DNA from: Flagellimonas eckloniae | GTDB taxonomy: Bacteria; Bacteroidota; Bacteroidia; Flavobacteriales; Flavobacteriaceae | Reading direction: 5' to 3' | Length of the DNA: 64,000 nucleotides | Assembly: GCF_001413955.1 (NCBI RefSeq) | Contig: NZ_LCTZ01000002.1 | Location: 310,001-374,000, forward strand | The notes under the pieces: model-generated | The model's database searches: none | Seen by the model: only the letters and a program-made list of their open reading frames with translations | What the model was told of the DNA's origin: nothing | Shown: positions 44,978-53,260 of the stretch, in pieces | How positions within the stretch are numbered: position 1 is the stretch's first letter | Layout of the letters: every line of letters starts with the position of its first letter | Program-made: the position numbers and the translations under genes

Positions 44978-46720
44978 TCAGTTGTCTTTTTTTTCACCCG
45001 CTTTAATTTCAATGCCATCCTCATCAATCTTCATTTTAAAGGAATCGTTGTTGTCTTTGACATCAATATCGATACCGTTTTCGTCTATTATTATTTTTCC
45101 TCCCTCATCTTCATCGTCATCTTCTAGAAGCTCACGCTCTGGAGGACAGTCCTGACATTTTAATTCGCCATCATTTCCCATTATCCAAGTGTAGCCGATT
45201 ATACTGCTTCTATAGTAATCTTGGTCATTTTTTATCCCTCTTCCAATATGGCCTTTTGTTGATTCCCCAAATTTCAATATCATTCCTGTAGGAACAAATA
45301 GGGTAGAAGTAACTTCTTGGTTTCTAGCTTTGTTGGAGCTATCCGTTGTTAAGTATTTATCAAAGACTATTTCATTTCCCAATTGCTGAAAGCCATAATT
45401 TATTTCTTTTGCCCGTTCTCTCCCAGCTAAATTGGAACTTCCATGGGAATCTTTTCGAATGTTGATTTTCATCTGCCCATCCTCAGCTCTTCGTATTTTT
45501 AAATCAACATCATCTGAAATTAAAATTCGGTTGTCGTTTTCATCATAAGAAAATGTCATACGTCCAAAATGGGCATTATTCATGCTATACTCAAATTCAG
45601 AATCTTTGATTTTTATCAACAAGGTATCCGTTGGATTTTCCAGTACAATTTCACTTTGGGTATTTACACTACCAACATGGGCGAATTCCGCTGCTTGACG
45701 AATACCAAGGGCAAATAATGTTCCTATGGAGATAAGCCACAGACCAAGTAATGAGAATTTGGCAATGTTCCCTATGGATTTTAAATTATTCACCAGAATC
45801 TTCAGGCCTAAATAGAGTAGGAAGAAGAAAGGTATTCCCACGGCAAAAAATAACAATATGGATACAATCCAAACCGGGGCTCCGGTGGTGTTCACAATTT
45901 CATAGAAGTCTACTCCCGGAAGGTGTATGGCATCAAAAATTCCCAAGGTGAATGCACCAACGAACAATCCAATTAGTGTGGAGGCACCTATTATGATCAG
46001 TAAAATCCCAATAAACTTGCCTATTATCTTAAAAAAGAACATAATAATATCCCCTATGGTATCGAAAAAGGTCTTGGAGCCGCTTTTGACCTTGTCGCCA
46101 ACTTTTTCATAGTCAACGCTTTTTACTTTATCTGCAACATCATCAAACCCCTCTTTAACTTTGCGTTCTATATTGCTGATGTTGATGGGCTCCCCCGTCA
46201 TGTCCAATTTTTGGGAGGTAGTGGCGGCTTCGGGAACCAAAATCCAAAGGAGGATATAGGCTATTAGTCCAAAACCGGTAAATACGGCCAATAAAATAAA
46301 AATAAGTCTGATCCAAAGGGCATCAAACCCTAAATAGTATTCCAAACCGGAACAGACCCCTCCAATGTACTTTTGGTCAATATCCCGATACAATTTTTTA
46401 GTCTTCCGTGTTGTTTTATCCGAAGCTTTTCGAGGTTCATCCTCAAAAATATCCTCATCAACCATATAATCTTCGGGCTGCCCCATGATATTGATTACCT
46501 CATCCACTTCTTTTTGGGTAATGACCTGTCTGTCATTTTCCATTTTTTCCAAAAAGAGTTCTGCCACCCTGGCTTCAATGTCAGCGATGATCTCATCGCT
46601 TCCGGCCGTACCCGAGAATGATCGTTTTATGGATTCTAGATACCGCCTAAGTTTGTTATACGCCTCATCATCTATGTGAAAGAGTGTATTTGCGAGATTT
46701 ATATTTACTGTCTTGTTCAT
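44978..46720 (-). CDS. PspC-domain multi-pass membrane protein
   Basis: A 580-residue inner-membrane protein. The N-terminal 105 residues form a cytoplasmic helical domain (INLANTLFHIDDEAYNKLRR) found before PspC in Bacteroidetes. PspC lies at about 108-170 (LYRDIDQKYIGGVCSGLEYY). Several membrane helices follow between about 225 and 355, then a periplasmic DUF4097-like beta region and an acidic C-terminus (LLEDDDEDEGG). PspC proteins sense or counter membrane stress. The gene is 8 bp after padR and 85 bp before the GIN gene, and is presumably repressed by the PadR protein. Confidence 0.9.
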   Translation of the reverse strand: MNKTVNINLANTLFHIDDEAYNKLRRYLESIKRSFSGTAGSDEIIADIEARVAELFLEKMENDRQVITQKEVDEVINIMGQPEDYMVDEDIFEDEPRKASDKTTRKTKKLYRDIDQKYIGGVCSGLEYYLGFDALWIRLIFILLAVFTGFGLIAYILLWILVPEAATTSQKLDMTGEPINISNIERKVKEGFDDVADKVKSVDYEKVGDKVKSGSKTFFDTIGDIIMFFFKIIGKFIGILLIIIGASTLIGLFVGAFTLGIFDAIHLPGVDFYEIVNTTGAPVWIVSILLFFAVGIPFFFLLYLGLKILVNNLKSIGNIAKFSLLGLWLISIGTLFALGIRQAAEFAHVGSVNTQSEIVLENPTDTLLIKIKDSEFEYSMNNAHFGRMTFSYDENDNRILISDDVDLKIRRAEDGQMKINIRKDSHGSSNLAGRERAKEINYGFQQLGNEIVFDKYLTTDSSNKARNQEVTSTLFVPTGMILKFGESTKGHIGRGIKNDQDYYRSSIIGYTWIMGNDGELKCQDCPPERELLEDDDEDEGGKIIIDENGIDIDVKDNNDSFKMKIDEDGIEIKAGEKKDN

Positions 46721-46728
46721 TTTTGTCT

Positions 46729-47058
46729 TTATTTTGTGTTGGTTACCAGATTAACGGCACTTCTTAGTTCATCCCAGGTGCCGTTGAGTTCTTTCAGGAA
46801 CAAACGGCCTGTTTCGGTAAGCGCATAATATTTTCGTGGTGGTCCCGAAGTGGATTCTTCCCAACGATAGTTGAGCAATCCTGCATTTTTTAACCTCGTT
46901 AGCAGAGGATAAATGGTACCTTCCACTACTAGCATCTTAGCGTCTTTTAAAGCTCCTAGAATTTCTGATGCATATTTATCCTTATCCCGTAAGATAGAAA
47001 GAATGCAATATTCTAGAACCCCTTTGCGCATTTGTGCTTTTGTATTTTCTATATTCAT
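46729..47058 (-). CDS. PadR-family transcriptional regulator
   Basis: A 109-residue PadR-type winged-helix repressor, the minimal (PadR-s2) size. RKGVLEYCILSILRDKDKYA is the first helix and start of the DNA-binding domain, GTIYPLLTRLKNAGLLNYRW the recognition helix and wing, and PPRKYYALTETGRLFLKEL the second wing strand. It heads the operon with the PspC and GIN genes, and autoregulation is the usual pattern. The 5' region upstream has a strong hairpin (47096-47138). Confidence 0.92.
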   Translation of the reverse strand: MNIENTKAQMRKGVLEYCILSILRDKDKYASEILGALKDAKMLVVEGTIYPLLTRLKNAGLLNYRWEESTSGPPRKYYALTETGRLFLKELNGTWDELRSAVNLVTNTK

Positions 47059-47095
47059 AATGTCATGGTTCTAATAAATTAACTGTTCGTTTTTT

Positions 47096-47145
47096 GTTCC
47101 CGCGCTGTCCCTCTCTGATGAGAAGAGGGAGCGAGAACTTTTTTT
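47096..47145 (+). terminator. Strong hairpin plus T-run, oriented against the padR operon
   Basis: GTTC pairs with GAAC, CGC with GCG and TCCCTCT with AGAGGGA, with a 9-nt loop; TTTTTTT follows on the plus strand. There is no plus-strand gene ending here. It sits 38-80 bp upstream of the padR ATG. It could stop antisense transcription, fold in the padR leader (on the minus strand no T-run follows), or act as a binding site. It is followed by short TGATTGA repeats up to about 47185. Confidence 0.6.
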
Positions 47146-47234
47146 GATTGATGATTGATTGATGATTTTTCGTTTTTTGATTGATTAATAAACTCCTTAT
47201 CTATTTTTGCATATACTACGTTTAGCATAGGCAA

Positions 47235-47744
47235 TTATTTTTGTAATTGATGATCGTAACTCAGTTCTCTTTTAATTTTCCAATGTCCATCTTCCAACAC
47301 CCATACATGTGTGAATTTGGCAAGATCACCTTTTTGGTATTCCTTCTTTTCATTTAAAAATTCGAATGAATGAATTCCATGTTGAATGGCACCGTACAAT
47401 TCTCCCTTTTTATATAAGGGGTAGACTTCTAAACTACCTGACACTAAGATTCTTTTTGCCTGTTGTGGCTTGTTCTTGTCAATTTTAGCACAATTTTCTC
47501 TGTTGGGTGCCAAAAAATTATCTCTCCCTATTGTAACTCCTCCTTTATCATGGTAAAACTCAAAATCTTCGGTAAACAATGATTCCATGGTGTCAACATC
47601 ACATTGATTAAAAGCAGCATCAAACAATGTGCTGTCCTTTTTCTTCAGAGTCATGTACAACTCAGAATCCTGAGACATTTGAGCACTCATCAAAGACGTC
47701 ATGCTTATTGCCAATACAGTGATTATGTTGTTAATGACTTTCAT
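47235..47744 (-). CDS. Secreted NTF2-like (DUF4440/SnoaL-type) protein
   Basis: A 169-residue protein with a signal peptide (ISMTSLMSAQMSQ). The mature part follows the NTF2-like cone fold: LYMTLKKKDSTLFDAAFNQC, DTMESLFTEDFEFYHDKGG, RILVSGSLEVYPLYKKGELY and AKFTHVWVLEDGHWKIKREL. Such proteins bind small ligands or have lost enzymatic activity; none can be inferred here. Its ATG overlaps the stop of the upstream DUF4870 gene by one base, so they are translationally coupled. Confidence 0.85.
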   Translation of the reverse strand: MKVINNIITVLAISMTSLMSAQMSQDSELYMTLKKKDSTLFDAAFNQCDVDTMESLFTEDFEFYHDKGGVTIGRDNFLAPNRENCAKIDKNKPQQAKRILVSGSLEVYPLYKKGELYGAIQHGIHSFEFLNEKKEYQKGDLAKFTHVWVLEDGHWKIKRELSYDHQLQK

Positions 47745-48226
47745 TATTTAATGAATTTAATGGTGAATGGATATTTAAAAGTCTCTCCTTCATTGGTTCG
47801 TATAGTAGCCAAAATGGTGTAAACAATATTTATGACAACTAAGGCTACTTGAATTAAGCCAGTAATTCCCGCGGGCCAAAAAAACCGGCCAAATCTAAAA
47901 TCGTCGCTATCAAAATGTATGTTTATGTCATTTAAGTTTCTCAACCCATGAAAACCAAAAAAGCCTCCATCAAATAAATCTGGTAAACCGTGAATAAAAA
48001 AAGGAATGCTTATCAATCCGGCTACAATTGAATACAACAACATGCTTATTTGAAAGTTAAGTGCTTGCTTACCATTGTAATCCACAAACTTGTGCTCTTT
48101 TTTGTTTGCTGTCCATAAAATCAATGGGAGAATAAAATTCCCAAAGGGTATAAAGTACTTGGAAAACGTTGAAGCATGTATGATTGCTGAGAGATTTCGT
48201 TCGTGTTTGGTTAAAGTGGCTGCCAT
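47744..48226 (-). CDS. DUF4870-family membrane protein
   Basis: A 160-residue membrane protein. The frame extends upstream to 48295, but Met at 48226 starts the normal DUF4870 sequence (KHERNLSAIIHASTFSKYF) and the extension resembles non-coding sequence. There are three or four hydrophobic segments (FILPLILWTANK, ISMLLYSIVAGLISIPFFI, ITGLIQVALVVINIVYTILA). The motif DYNGKQALNFQIS is typical. The function of DUF4870 is not known. It forms a two-gene unit with the NTF2-like gene; the divergent DUF4442 gene starts 171 bp away. Confidence 0.88.
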   Translation of the reverse strand: MAATLTKHERNLSAIIHASTFSKYFIPFGNFILPLILWTANKKEHKFVDYNGKQALNFQISMLLYSIVAGLISIPFFIHGLPDLFDGGFFGFHGLRNLNDINIHFDSDDFRFGRFFWPAGITGLIQVALVVINIVYTILATIRTNEGETFKYPFTIKFIK

Positions 48227-48396
48227 GATTTTTTGATTGATATTGAATAACAAATTTAGTTTACCTATTAGCTTACCATGCAAATATATATCCAAAAGAT
48301 GGTACTATGCAAAACAAAGTACTAAATATTAACATATATTTAACAAATTGATATCCCTACTATTTTCCTTATTTTTAGCAAACCTAAATATGTACT

Positions 48397-48852
48397 ATGG
48401 CTTCAAAAGCTAGTAAATTCAACACATTTACATTCTTTACCCTTCCATCTGCATGGTGGTGCGGCGTACGAGTTAAATATATAGATGATAAAAAAACAGT
48501 AACTACCGTGAAGCATCGGTGGATAAACCAAAATCCTTTTAAGAGTATGTTTTGGGCAGTTCAGGGTATGGCAGCAGAGCTTAGTACCGGTGCCATGGTC
48601 ATCAATCAAATAAAAGATAGTGGAAGAAAAATTTCCATGTTGGTTCTCAACAACAACGCCAATTTTTCAAAAAAGGCGACAGGAAAAATTACGTTTACCT
48701 GTGAAGATGGTCATTTGATTGAAGATGCCATAAAAAAAACAATTGAAACAGGAGAAGGACAGACCATTTGGATGAAATCCGTTGGGACAAACAAAGATGG
48801 TGTAGTGGTCTCAACTTTTAATTTTGAGTGGACCATAAAACTTAAGGCCTGA
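48397..48852 (+). CDS. DUF4442-family hotdog-fold protein
   Basis: A 151-residue soluble protein whose motif KHRWINQNPFKSMFWAVQGM followed by AAELSTGAMV is the signature of DUF4442, a hotdog-fold family related to acyl-CoA thioesterases. The strands GKITFTCEDGHLIEDAIKK and VSTFNFEWTIKLKA complete the fold. Thioesterase activity is plausible but unproven. It is divergent from the DUF4870 gene and followed 72 bp later by yegP. Confidence 0.85.
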   Translation: MASKASKFNTFTFFTLPSAWWCGVRVKYIDDKKTVTTVKHRWINQNPFKSMFWAVQGMAAELSTGAMVINQIKDSGRKISMLVLNNNANFSKKATGKITFTCEDGHLIEDAIKKTIETGEGQTIWMKSVGTNKDGVVVSTFNFEWTIKLKA

Positions 48853-48924
48853 ATTTTGGTATTTTGGATTATTACATTTTTTTGTAAATTCATCCAACAG
48901 TAATTAATTGAATACTAAACACAC

Positions 48925-49254
48925 ATGGGAAAATTTGAAATTAAATCCACTAGTACTGGTAAAACAATGTTCAACCTTAAAGCAGGTAATGGTCAAGTAA
49001 TTTTGACCAGCCAGTCGTATGCCAGTAAGGACGGTTGCAAAAATGGTATTGAATCTGTACGAACAAATTCTCAGACAGATGCTCAATTTGAACGCAAAAC
49101 TGCTAAAGATGGAAGTCCATTCTTTACGTTAAATGCTACCAATGGTCAAGTAATAGGTAAAAGCGAGATGTATAACTCAACTGCTGCCATGGAAAACGGA
49201 ATTGCGTCTGTTAAGAAAAATGCGCCAGATGCTGCAGTAGATGATAATTCGTAA
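48925..49254 (+). CDS. yegP: YegP-family (UPF0339/DUF1508) protein
   Basis: A 109-residue protein made of two tandem DUF1508 repeats: repeat one KFEIKSTSTGKTMFNLKAGN followed by GQVILTSQSYASKDGCKNGI, repeat two QFERKTAKDGSPFFTLNATN followed by GQVIGKSEMYNSTAAMENGI. Each repeat is a beta-beta-beta-alpha unit and two make the usual full-length protein. Members are widespread small cytoplasmic proteins without an assigned biochemical role. A terminator follows 43 bp downstream. Confidence 0.93.
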   Translation: MGKFEIKSTSTGKTMFNLKAGNGQVILTSQSYASKDGCKNGIESVRTNSQTDAQFERKTAKDGSPFFTLNATNGQVIGKSEMYNSTAAMENGIASVKKNAPDAAVDDNS

Positions 49255-49296
49255 GAAAATCACTTGTCTCTTTATATGGGATTAGTACAATAGAAT

Positions 49297-49327
49297 AAAA
49301 GGCGACCTAAATGGGTCGCTTTTTTTA
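49297..49327 (+). terminator. Rho-independent terminator after yegP
   Basis: GCGACC (49302-49307) pairs with GGTCGC (49314-49319), extended by A-T pairs, and is followed by seven T. It lies 43 bp after the yegP stop. Confidence 0.88.
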
Positions 49328-49428
49328 TTCCTTAAAATTACTTCAGTAAAACAAAATTGTTAAGGTTGAAATTTGTAACAAAACTCTAAAGATGTCAACT
49401 AATACATAGCAATATAAAAAATCAAAAA

Positions 49429-50226
49429 ATGAACGCACACGAAATAGACTATGAAATTTACGGAGAGGAAATGCAATATGTAGAAATAGAGCTTGACCCC
49501 CAAGAAGCTGTTGTTGCAGAGGCAGGCAGTTTTATGATGATGGACACCGATATAAAGATGGACACCATTTTTGGAGATGGCTCAGGACAGGACTCTGGGG
49601 TTTTGGGTAAGTTATTTTCAGCAGGTAAGCGATTATTGACAGGGGAGAGTCTTTTTATGACCGCTTTTTTAAACGTAGGACAGGGTAAAAAGAAAGCAAG
49701 CTTCGCTTCACCATACCCAGGTAAAATACTGCCCATAGACCTTTCGGAAAAAGGTGGGAAGTTCATCTGCCAGAAAGATGCTTTTTTATGTGCTGCCAAA
49801 GGGGTTTCCGTTGGGGTTGAATTCTCAAAACGTTTAGGACGTGGCCTTTTTGGTGGGGAAGGCTTTATCATGCAAAAATTGGAAGGTGATGGAATGGCTT
49901 TTGTTCATGCGGGTGGTACCATGGCCAAGAAAGAATTGGCAGCTGGGGAGGTCTTAAAAGTGGATACCGGTTGTATTGTAGGTTTCTCCCATACTGTGGA
50001 TTATGATATAGAATTTGTTGGAGGCATTAAAAACACTGTTTTTGGAGGTGAAGGTTTATTCTTTGCCACACTTAGAGGCCCAGGAACCGTGTATGTGCAG
50101 TCATTGCCCTTTAGCAGACTTGCCGGTAGGGTATTGGCATCCATACCAAGAGGTGGAAAGGATAAAGGAGAAGGTAGTATTCTAGGAACTTTGGGTGATA
50201 TTGCTATGGGAGATAATCGGTTCTAA
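49429..50226 (+). CDS. AIM24/TIGR00266-family protein
   Basis: A 265-residue protein of the TIGR00266 family (AIM24-like beta-barrel). It starts [20 protein letters not shown] and has [55 protein letters not shown] and [20 protein letters not shown] in the expected order. The function in bacteria is unknown. No signal peptide is present. It stands alone between the yegP terminator and the DUF2461 gene. Confidence 0.92.
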   Translation: MNAHEIDYEIYGEEMQYVEIELDPQEAVVAEAGSFMMMDTDIKMDTIFGDGSGQDSGVLGKLFSAGKRLLTGESLFMTAFLNVGQGKKKASFASPYPGKILPIDLSEKGGKFICQKDAFLCAAKGVSVGVEFSKRLGRGLFGGEGFIMQKLEGDGMAFVHAGGTMAKKELAAGEVLKVDTGCIVGFSHTVDYDIEFVGGIKNTVFGGEGLFFATLRGPGTVYVQSLPFSRLAGRVLASIPRGGKDKGEGSILGTLGDIAMGDNRF

Positions 50227-50265
50227 TGTAGTTGTTGGTTGATAGTTGGCAGTAATCAGTAATTA

Positions 50266-50293
50266 ACTGTCAGTTCGAGCGCAGTCGAGAACT
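50266..50293 (+). repeat. REP-like intergenic motif
   Basis: ACTGTCAGTTCGAGCGCAGT followed by CGAGAACT forms an imperfect hairpin (GTTC-GA against TC-GA-GAAC). I recall closely similar motifs scattered between genes in many Flavobacteriaceae genomes; that recollection is the main support, since only one copy is in this window. An inverted repeat AATCAGAA/TTCTGATT follows at 50309-50334. Confidence 0.45.
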
Positions 50294-50372
50294 ATTCTTT
50301 AGATATATAATCAGAACAGATTAGTTTTCTGATTGAATATGGTTCATTAATTTTAGTGATCGCAAAAAACAA

Positions 50373-51026
50373 ATGAACTTCCAAGACCTATTTACGTTTC
50401 TTACTGAATTACAACAAAACAATACCAAAGAATGGATGGATAACAACCGAAAGTGGTACAAATCCCTTCGGAATGATTTCATTCTATGGTTGGACGATTT
50501 GGACCTGACCATGGCACAATTGGATGATGCATATTATCCAACGCCAGGAAAAAAAGGTATCAACCGAATCAATAACAATCTAATGTTCCATCCACATAAA
50601 CCCATTTATAAAGACCATTTTGGCGCGGGATTGGACAAAGCCCCAAATTCGGCCGACTTTTATATTGAAGTAGGGGTAAAGCAATGCTTATTGGCTGGTG
50701 GATTTTGGCGTCCAGATTCAAAAACATTGCGAAGCATCCGTGAAGGAATAGATTATAATGGGGAAGAACTGCTCGAAATCATAGAAAAGCCCTCTTTTAA
50801 AAAGTTGTTTGGTGGACTTTATGAAGATGAAAGGTTGATCAGTGCCCCAAAGGGCTTCACGAATGATCATCCACATATTGAACTGCTTCGAAATAAAACC
50901 TTTGCAGTGGAACTTCAATTGGATAAGAAAGAGGTTTTAAAAGAGAATTTCAAAGAAAAAATTAAAGAAGTTTATATGGAAATGCTGCCTTTCCTCCGAT
51001 ATTTGAACAACGCTGCAACAGTTTAA
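50373..51026 (+). CDS. DUF2461-family protein
   Basis: A 217-residue cytoplasmic protein of the DUF2461/TIGR02453 family. FQDLFTFLTELQQNNTKEWM followed by DNNRKWY is the conserved opening, where family members typically read F.FL..L..NN.k.WF..n+..Y. INRINNNLMFHPHKPIYKDH and YIEVGVKQCLLAGGFWRPD are also conserved. The function is unknown. It ends 8 bp before the Nudix gene, so the two are probably co-transcribed. Confidence 0.92.
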   Translation: MNFQDLFTFLTELQQNNTKEWMDNNRKWYKSLRNDFILWLDDLDLTMAQLDDAYYPTPGKKGINRINNNLMFHPHKPIYKDHFGAGLDKAPNSADFYIEVGVKQCLLAGGFWRPDSKTLRSIREGIDYNGEELLEIIEKPSFKKLFGGLYEDERLISAPKGFTNDHPHIELLRNKTFAVELQLDKKEVLKENFKEKIKEVYMEMLPFLRYLNNAATV

Positions 51027-51034
51027 TCCACATT

Positions 51035-51619
51035 ATGAAGTACGGAAACGTCAAGAATATAAAAAAGGAATTGCTATCTGATAACTGGTATTCCTTGAAC
51101 AAGGTCACTTTTGAATATCAACGCGAAGATGGAAAATGGGAAACTCAGGTACGCGAAGCCTATGATCGAGGAAACGGAGCTGTTATCCTATTATATAACA
51201 AGGAGAAGGGCACCGTAATCCTTACAAGACAATTTAGAATGCCCACTTATTTAAATGGTAATGAAGACGGGATGATGATTGAAGCTTGTGCAGGGATTTT
51301 GGAAAAAGGAAATGCAGAACAGACCATTATTATGGAAGTTGAAGAAGAAACCGGGTATAAGATTTCGGATGTTGAAAAAGTTTTTGAATCGTATATGTCA
51401 CCTGGTTCCGTTACTGAAGTACTTTACTTTTTTGTTGGTCAATATGAAGACGATATGAAAGTAAGTGCAGGCGGAGGTGCAGAAGACGAAACCGAGAACA
51501 TTGAAGTTTTGGAAATGACCTTTGCAAAAGCTTTGCAAATGGTAGCAAGCGGAGAAATCAAGGATGCAAAAACTATTATGCTATTGCAATATGCACAAAT
51601 ACAGCGTTTAATCAACTAA
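51035..51619 (+). CDS. nudK: NudK-type Nudix hydrolase (GDP-mannose pyrophosphatase-like)
   Basis: A 194-residue Nudix hydrolase most like GDP-mannose hydrolase NudK: NVKNIKKELLSDNWYSLNKV, the RQFRMPTYLNGN substrate loop, and EACAGILEKG before the Nudix helix. The catalytic box reads GILEKGNAEQTIIMEVEEET followed by G: the EVEEE metal-binding glutamates are intact, but the first Glu of the consensus is Asn and the usual Arg is Met. ESYMSPGSVTEVLYFF is the conserved C-terminal part. It overlaps the convergent peptidase gene by 4 bp. Confidence 0.88.
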   Translation: MKYGNVKNIKKELLSDNWYSLNKVTFEYQREDGKWETQVREAYDRGNGAVILLYNKEKGTVILTRQFRMPTYLNGNEDGMMIEACAGILEKGNAEQTIIMEVEEETGYKISDVEKVFESYMSPGSVTEVLYFFVGQYEDDMKVSAGGGAEDETENIEVLEMTFAKALQMVASGEIKDAKTIMLLQYAQIQRLIN

Positions 51620-52902
51620 TAATTTTCGTGAAGATCTTTTAAGACTGTTGCAATCTCCAGACGTATTTGCGAAGTTGGAATGGTAAAATGGTTGTTCATA
51701 AAACTGAAAATCAACAATTTTCCTGATTTGGTTTTAAGGTAGCCGCTAAGGTTGTAATTATTCCCAACATAACCCGATTTAGCAAAAATATAGGGCTTGG
51801 TATTCGGATTTTCCCATTTTGTAATTGTTCCTAAAGCACCCCAGGAAGGAAAAAGTTGAAACAATCTTTTTCCCGGAACCTTGGTATATATTTTTTGGAG
51901 TATTTGCACAAAGGATTTTGGAGTGAACAAATTGTAGCGCGAAAGGCCTGAACCATCCACCCATCTGGGTTGGTGTTCCAAATCAGCTAAATCATTTTCC
52001 AGCATATGAGTTATGACAGTTTTGGTGCTCAGCGTATCCGAAAGCATGGAGGAGGCTGCCATTAGCAATTGCTCTGCTAAAAAATTATCGCTTTTGTGCA
52101 ACATGAGTTTGTAAATGGAATCAGTTTCAATTCCATAGAGAATCTTTTTATCTCCTGCAGGAAAACTATCAATTAAGGATATATTCTTTTTTAGGTTGTT
52201 TTCCAATAAGTGTTTTGTAAGTAGATCACTGGTAATAAAAGGTACTTCCAAAGTATCTTTTTCTGAAGGTGAAATAAAGAAATGATTTATGAATTCATCT
52301 CTTTGTTTAGATTCTTCTATTAGAATGACATTTTCCTTAAAAAAAGATGGAGACACGTTTAAACTATCTGGCTTGGAAATAGTGACCACATTTCCATAAA
52401 GCGGGAATGTACTTTTCTCTGGGGAAAAATAGGTATCGTAATCTTCCCATGCCCATCCAGGTCCATATTTATCTTCGGCGGAATTTTTTAGATACAAGCT
52501 TACATTCTTGAAGGAGTTTAGAAAATTTATCGCGGTACTATCTTCAAAATATGGATGTAGGGCAGATGGATCTCCCGTTCCTTCGGCAAAAAGAGTATCG
52601 TTCTGAACATGATATTTAAGTGAAGGAATGTTTTTCGGCAACAATACCAATCCGGTGAAAAAGGTCACAATTTTTAAATTACTCGCTGGAGTAAAATATC
52701 TATCACCGTTGGTATTGTAAATCACTTCATCTCTTTCAGTGTCCAAAACAACCAGCCCATGAAAAGAATTGTTCAAGGGTTCATTTTGCAATAGAGTGCT
52801 GTATTTGGTAACTCGGGAAGAAGAGCAGCCTAAAAGAAGGAAAAAGCTTGTTAAGGTAATAATAGTCAAATACTTAAGACGCTGATTGTATGGAAGGTAC
52901 AT
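51616..52902 (-). CDS. PBP4-type D-alanyl-D-alanine carboxypeptidase/endopeptidase, lipoprotein
   Basis: A 428-residue class C penicillin-binding protein (PBP4/DacB family). ATG 52902 gives a lipoprotein leader with Cys26 (FLLLGCSSS); a GTG at 52926 would add eight residues. The nucleophile motif is Ser74-Asn-Leu-Lys77 (TPASNLK), the second motif SDN (HKSDNFLAEQ) and the third KSG (FAKSGYVGN), in the correct order. It is shorter than E. coli PBP4 (about 477), consistent with a reduced insert between motifs one and two. It should trim or cut cross-links in peptidoglycan. It is convergent with the Nudix gene. Confidence 0.88.
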   Translation of the reverse strand: MYLPYNQRLKYLTIITLTSFFLLLGCSSSRVTKYSTLLQNEPLNNSFHGLVVLDTERDEVIYNTNGDRYFTPASNLKIVTFFTGLVLLPKNIPSLKYHVQNDTLFAEGTGDPSALHPYFEDSTAINFLNSFKNVSLYLKNSAEDKYGPGWAWEDYDTYFSPEKSTFPLYGNVVTISKPDSLNVSPSFFKENVILIEESKQRDEFINHFFISPSEKDTLEVPFITSDLLTKHLLENNLKKNISLIDSFPAGDKKILYGIETDSIYKLMLHKSDNFLAEQLLMAASSMLSDTLSTKTVITHMLENDLADLEHQPRWVDGSGLSRYNLFTPKSFVQILQKIYTKVPGKRLFQLFPSWGALGTITKWENPNTKPYIFAKSGYVGNNYNLSGYLKTKSGKLLIFSFMNNHFTIPTSQIRLEIATVLKDLHENY

Positions 52903-53021
52903 TTTACTGTTTATAGAATTTAACACGAATTTATTTAATTTTTAACCGCTTTTTGACGTATTTAAGCATGATTTTTCTTAAATTAGTTGCTCAACCTTTT
53001 AATCCAATTAATCAATTTTCT

Positions 53022-53219
53022 ATGCCTAGAGCAATGTTAGATTACACCAAAACTGTCTTGCAAAAAGTAAGTTTTGATGCTAAGCTATTCGCAAAAGAAT
53101 TAAAAAAAGCTGTTTCAAGGTTATTACCAAGTGAAATCGAAGAACTCAAAATCTGGTTAGAGTATTTTATTTTAGATAAACCAGAATTACATCCTACATT
53201 ACTATTAATAAAAGCATAA
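53022..53219 (+). CDS. Small conserved-type hypothetical protein
   Basis: A 65-residue protein starting at ATG 53022 (PRAMLDYTKTVLQKVSFDAK). The frame is open upstream to 52953, but the extension is not protein-like. The sequence is helical with Lys and Glu (ELKKAVSRLLPSEIEELKIW). It resembles short stand-alone proteins found in many Flavobacteriia, with no known function. A terminator follows directly, which supports it being a real gene. Confidence 0.65.
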   Translation: MPRAMLDYTKTVLQKVSFDAKLFAKELKKAVSRLLPSEIEELKIWLEYFILDKPELHPTLLLIKA

Positions 53220-53225
53220 AATAAG

Positions 53226-53248
53226 AGCCGCGAAAAGCGGCTTTTTTA
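53226..53248 (+). terminator. Rho-independent terminator after the small protein
   Basis: AGCCGC and GCGGCT form a 6-bp GC-rich stem with a GAAAA loop followed by six T. It lies 6 bp after the stop of the 65-residue protein and 13 bp before the convergent oxyR stop. Confidence 0.9.
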
Positions 53249-53260
53249 TTTTTAAAAGGC

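Noticed and set aside
44177..45155. Plus-strand frames with repeated APLLASA and poly-Ser
   Set aside because: They are antisense reflections of the DASSGAD repeats and of the acidic tail of the PspC protein.
47145..47190. Short TGATTGA tandem repeats as a CRISPR or phase-variable tract
   Set aside because: The units are too short and irregular, with no spacers, and they lie outside coding sequence.
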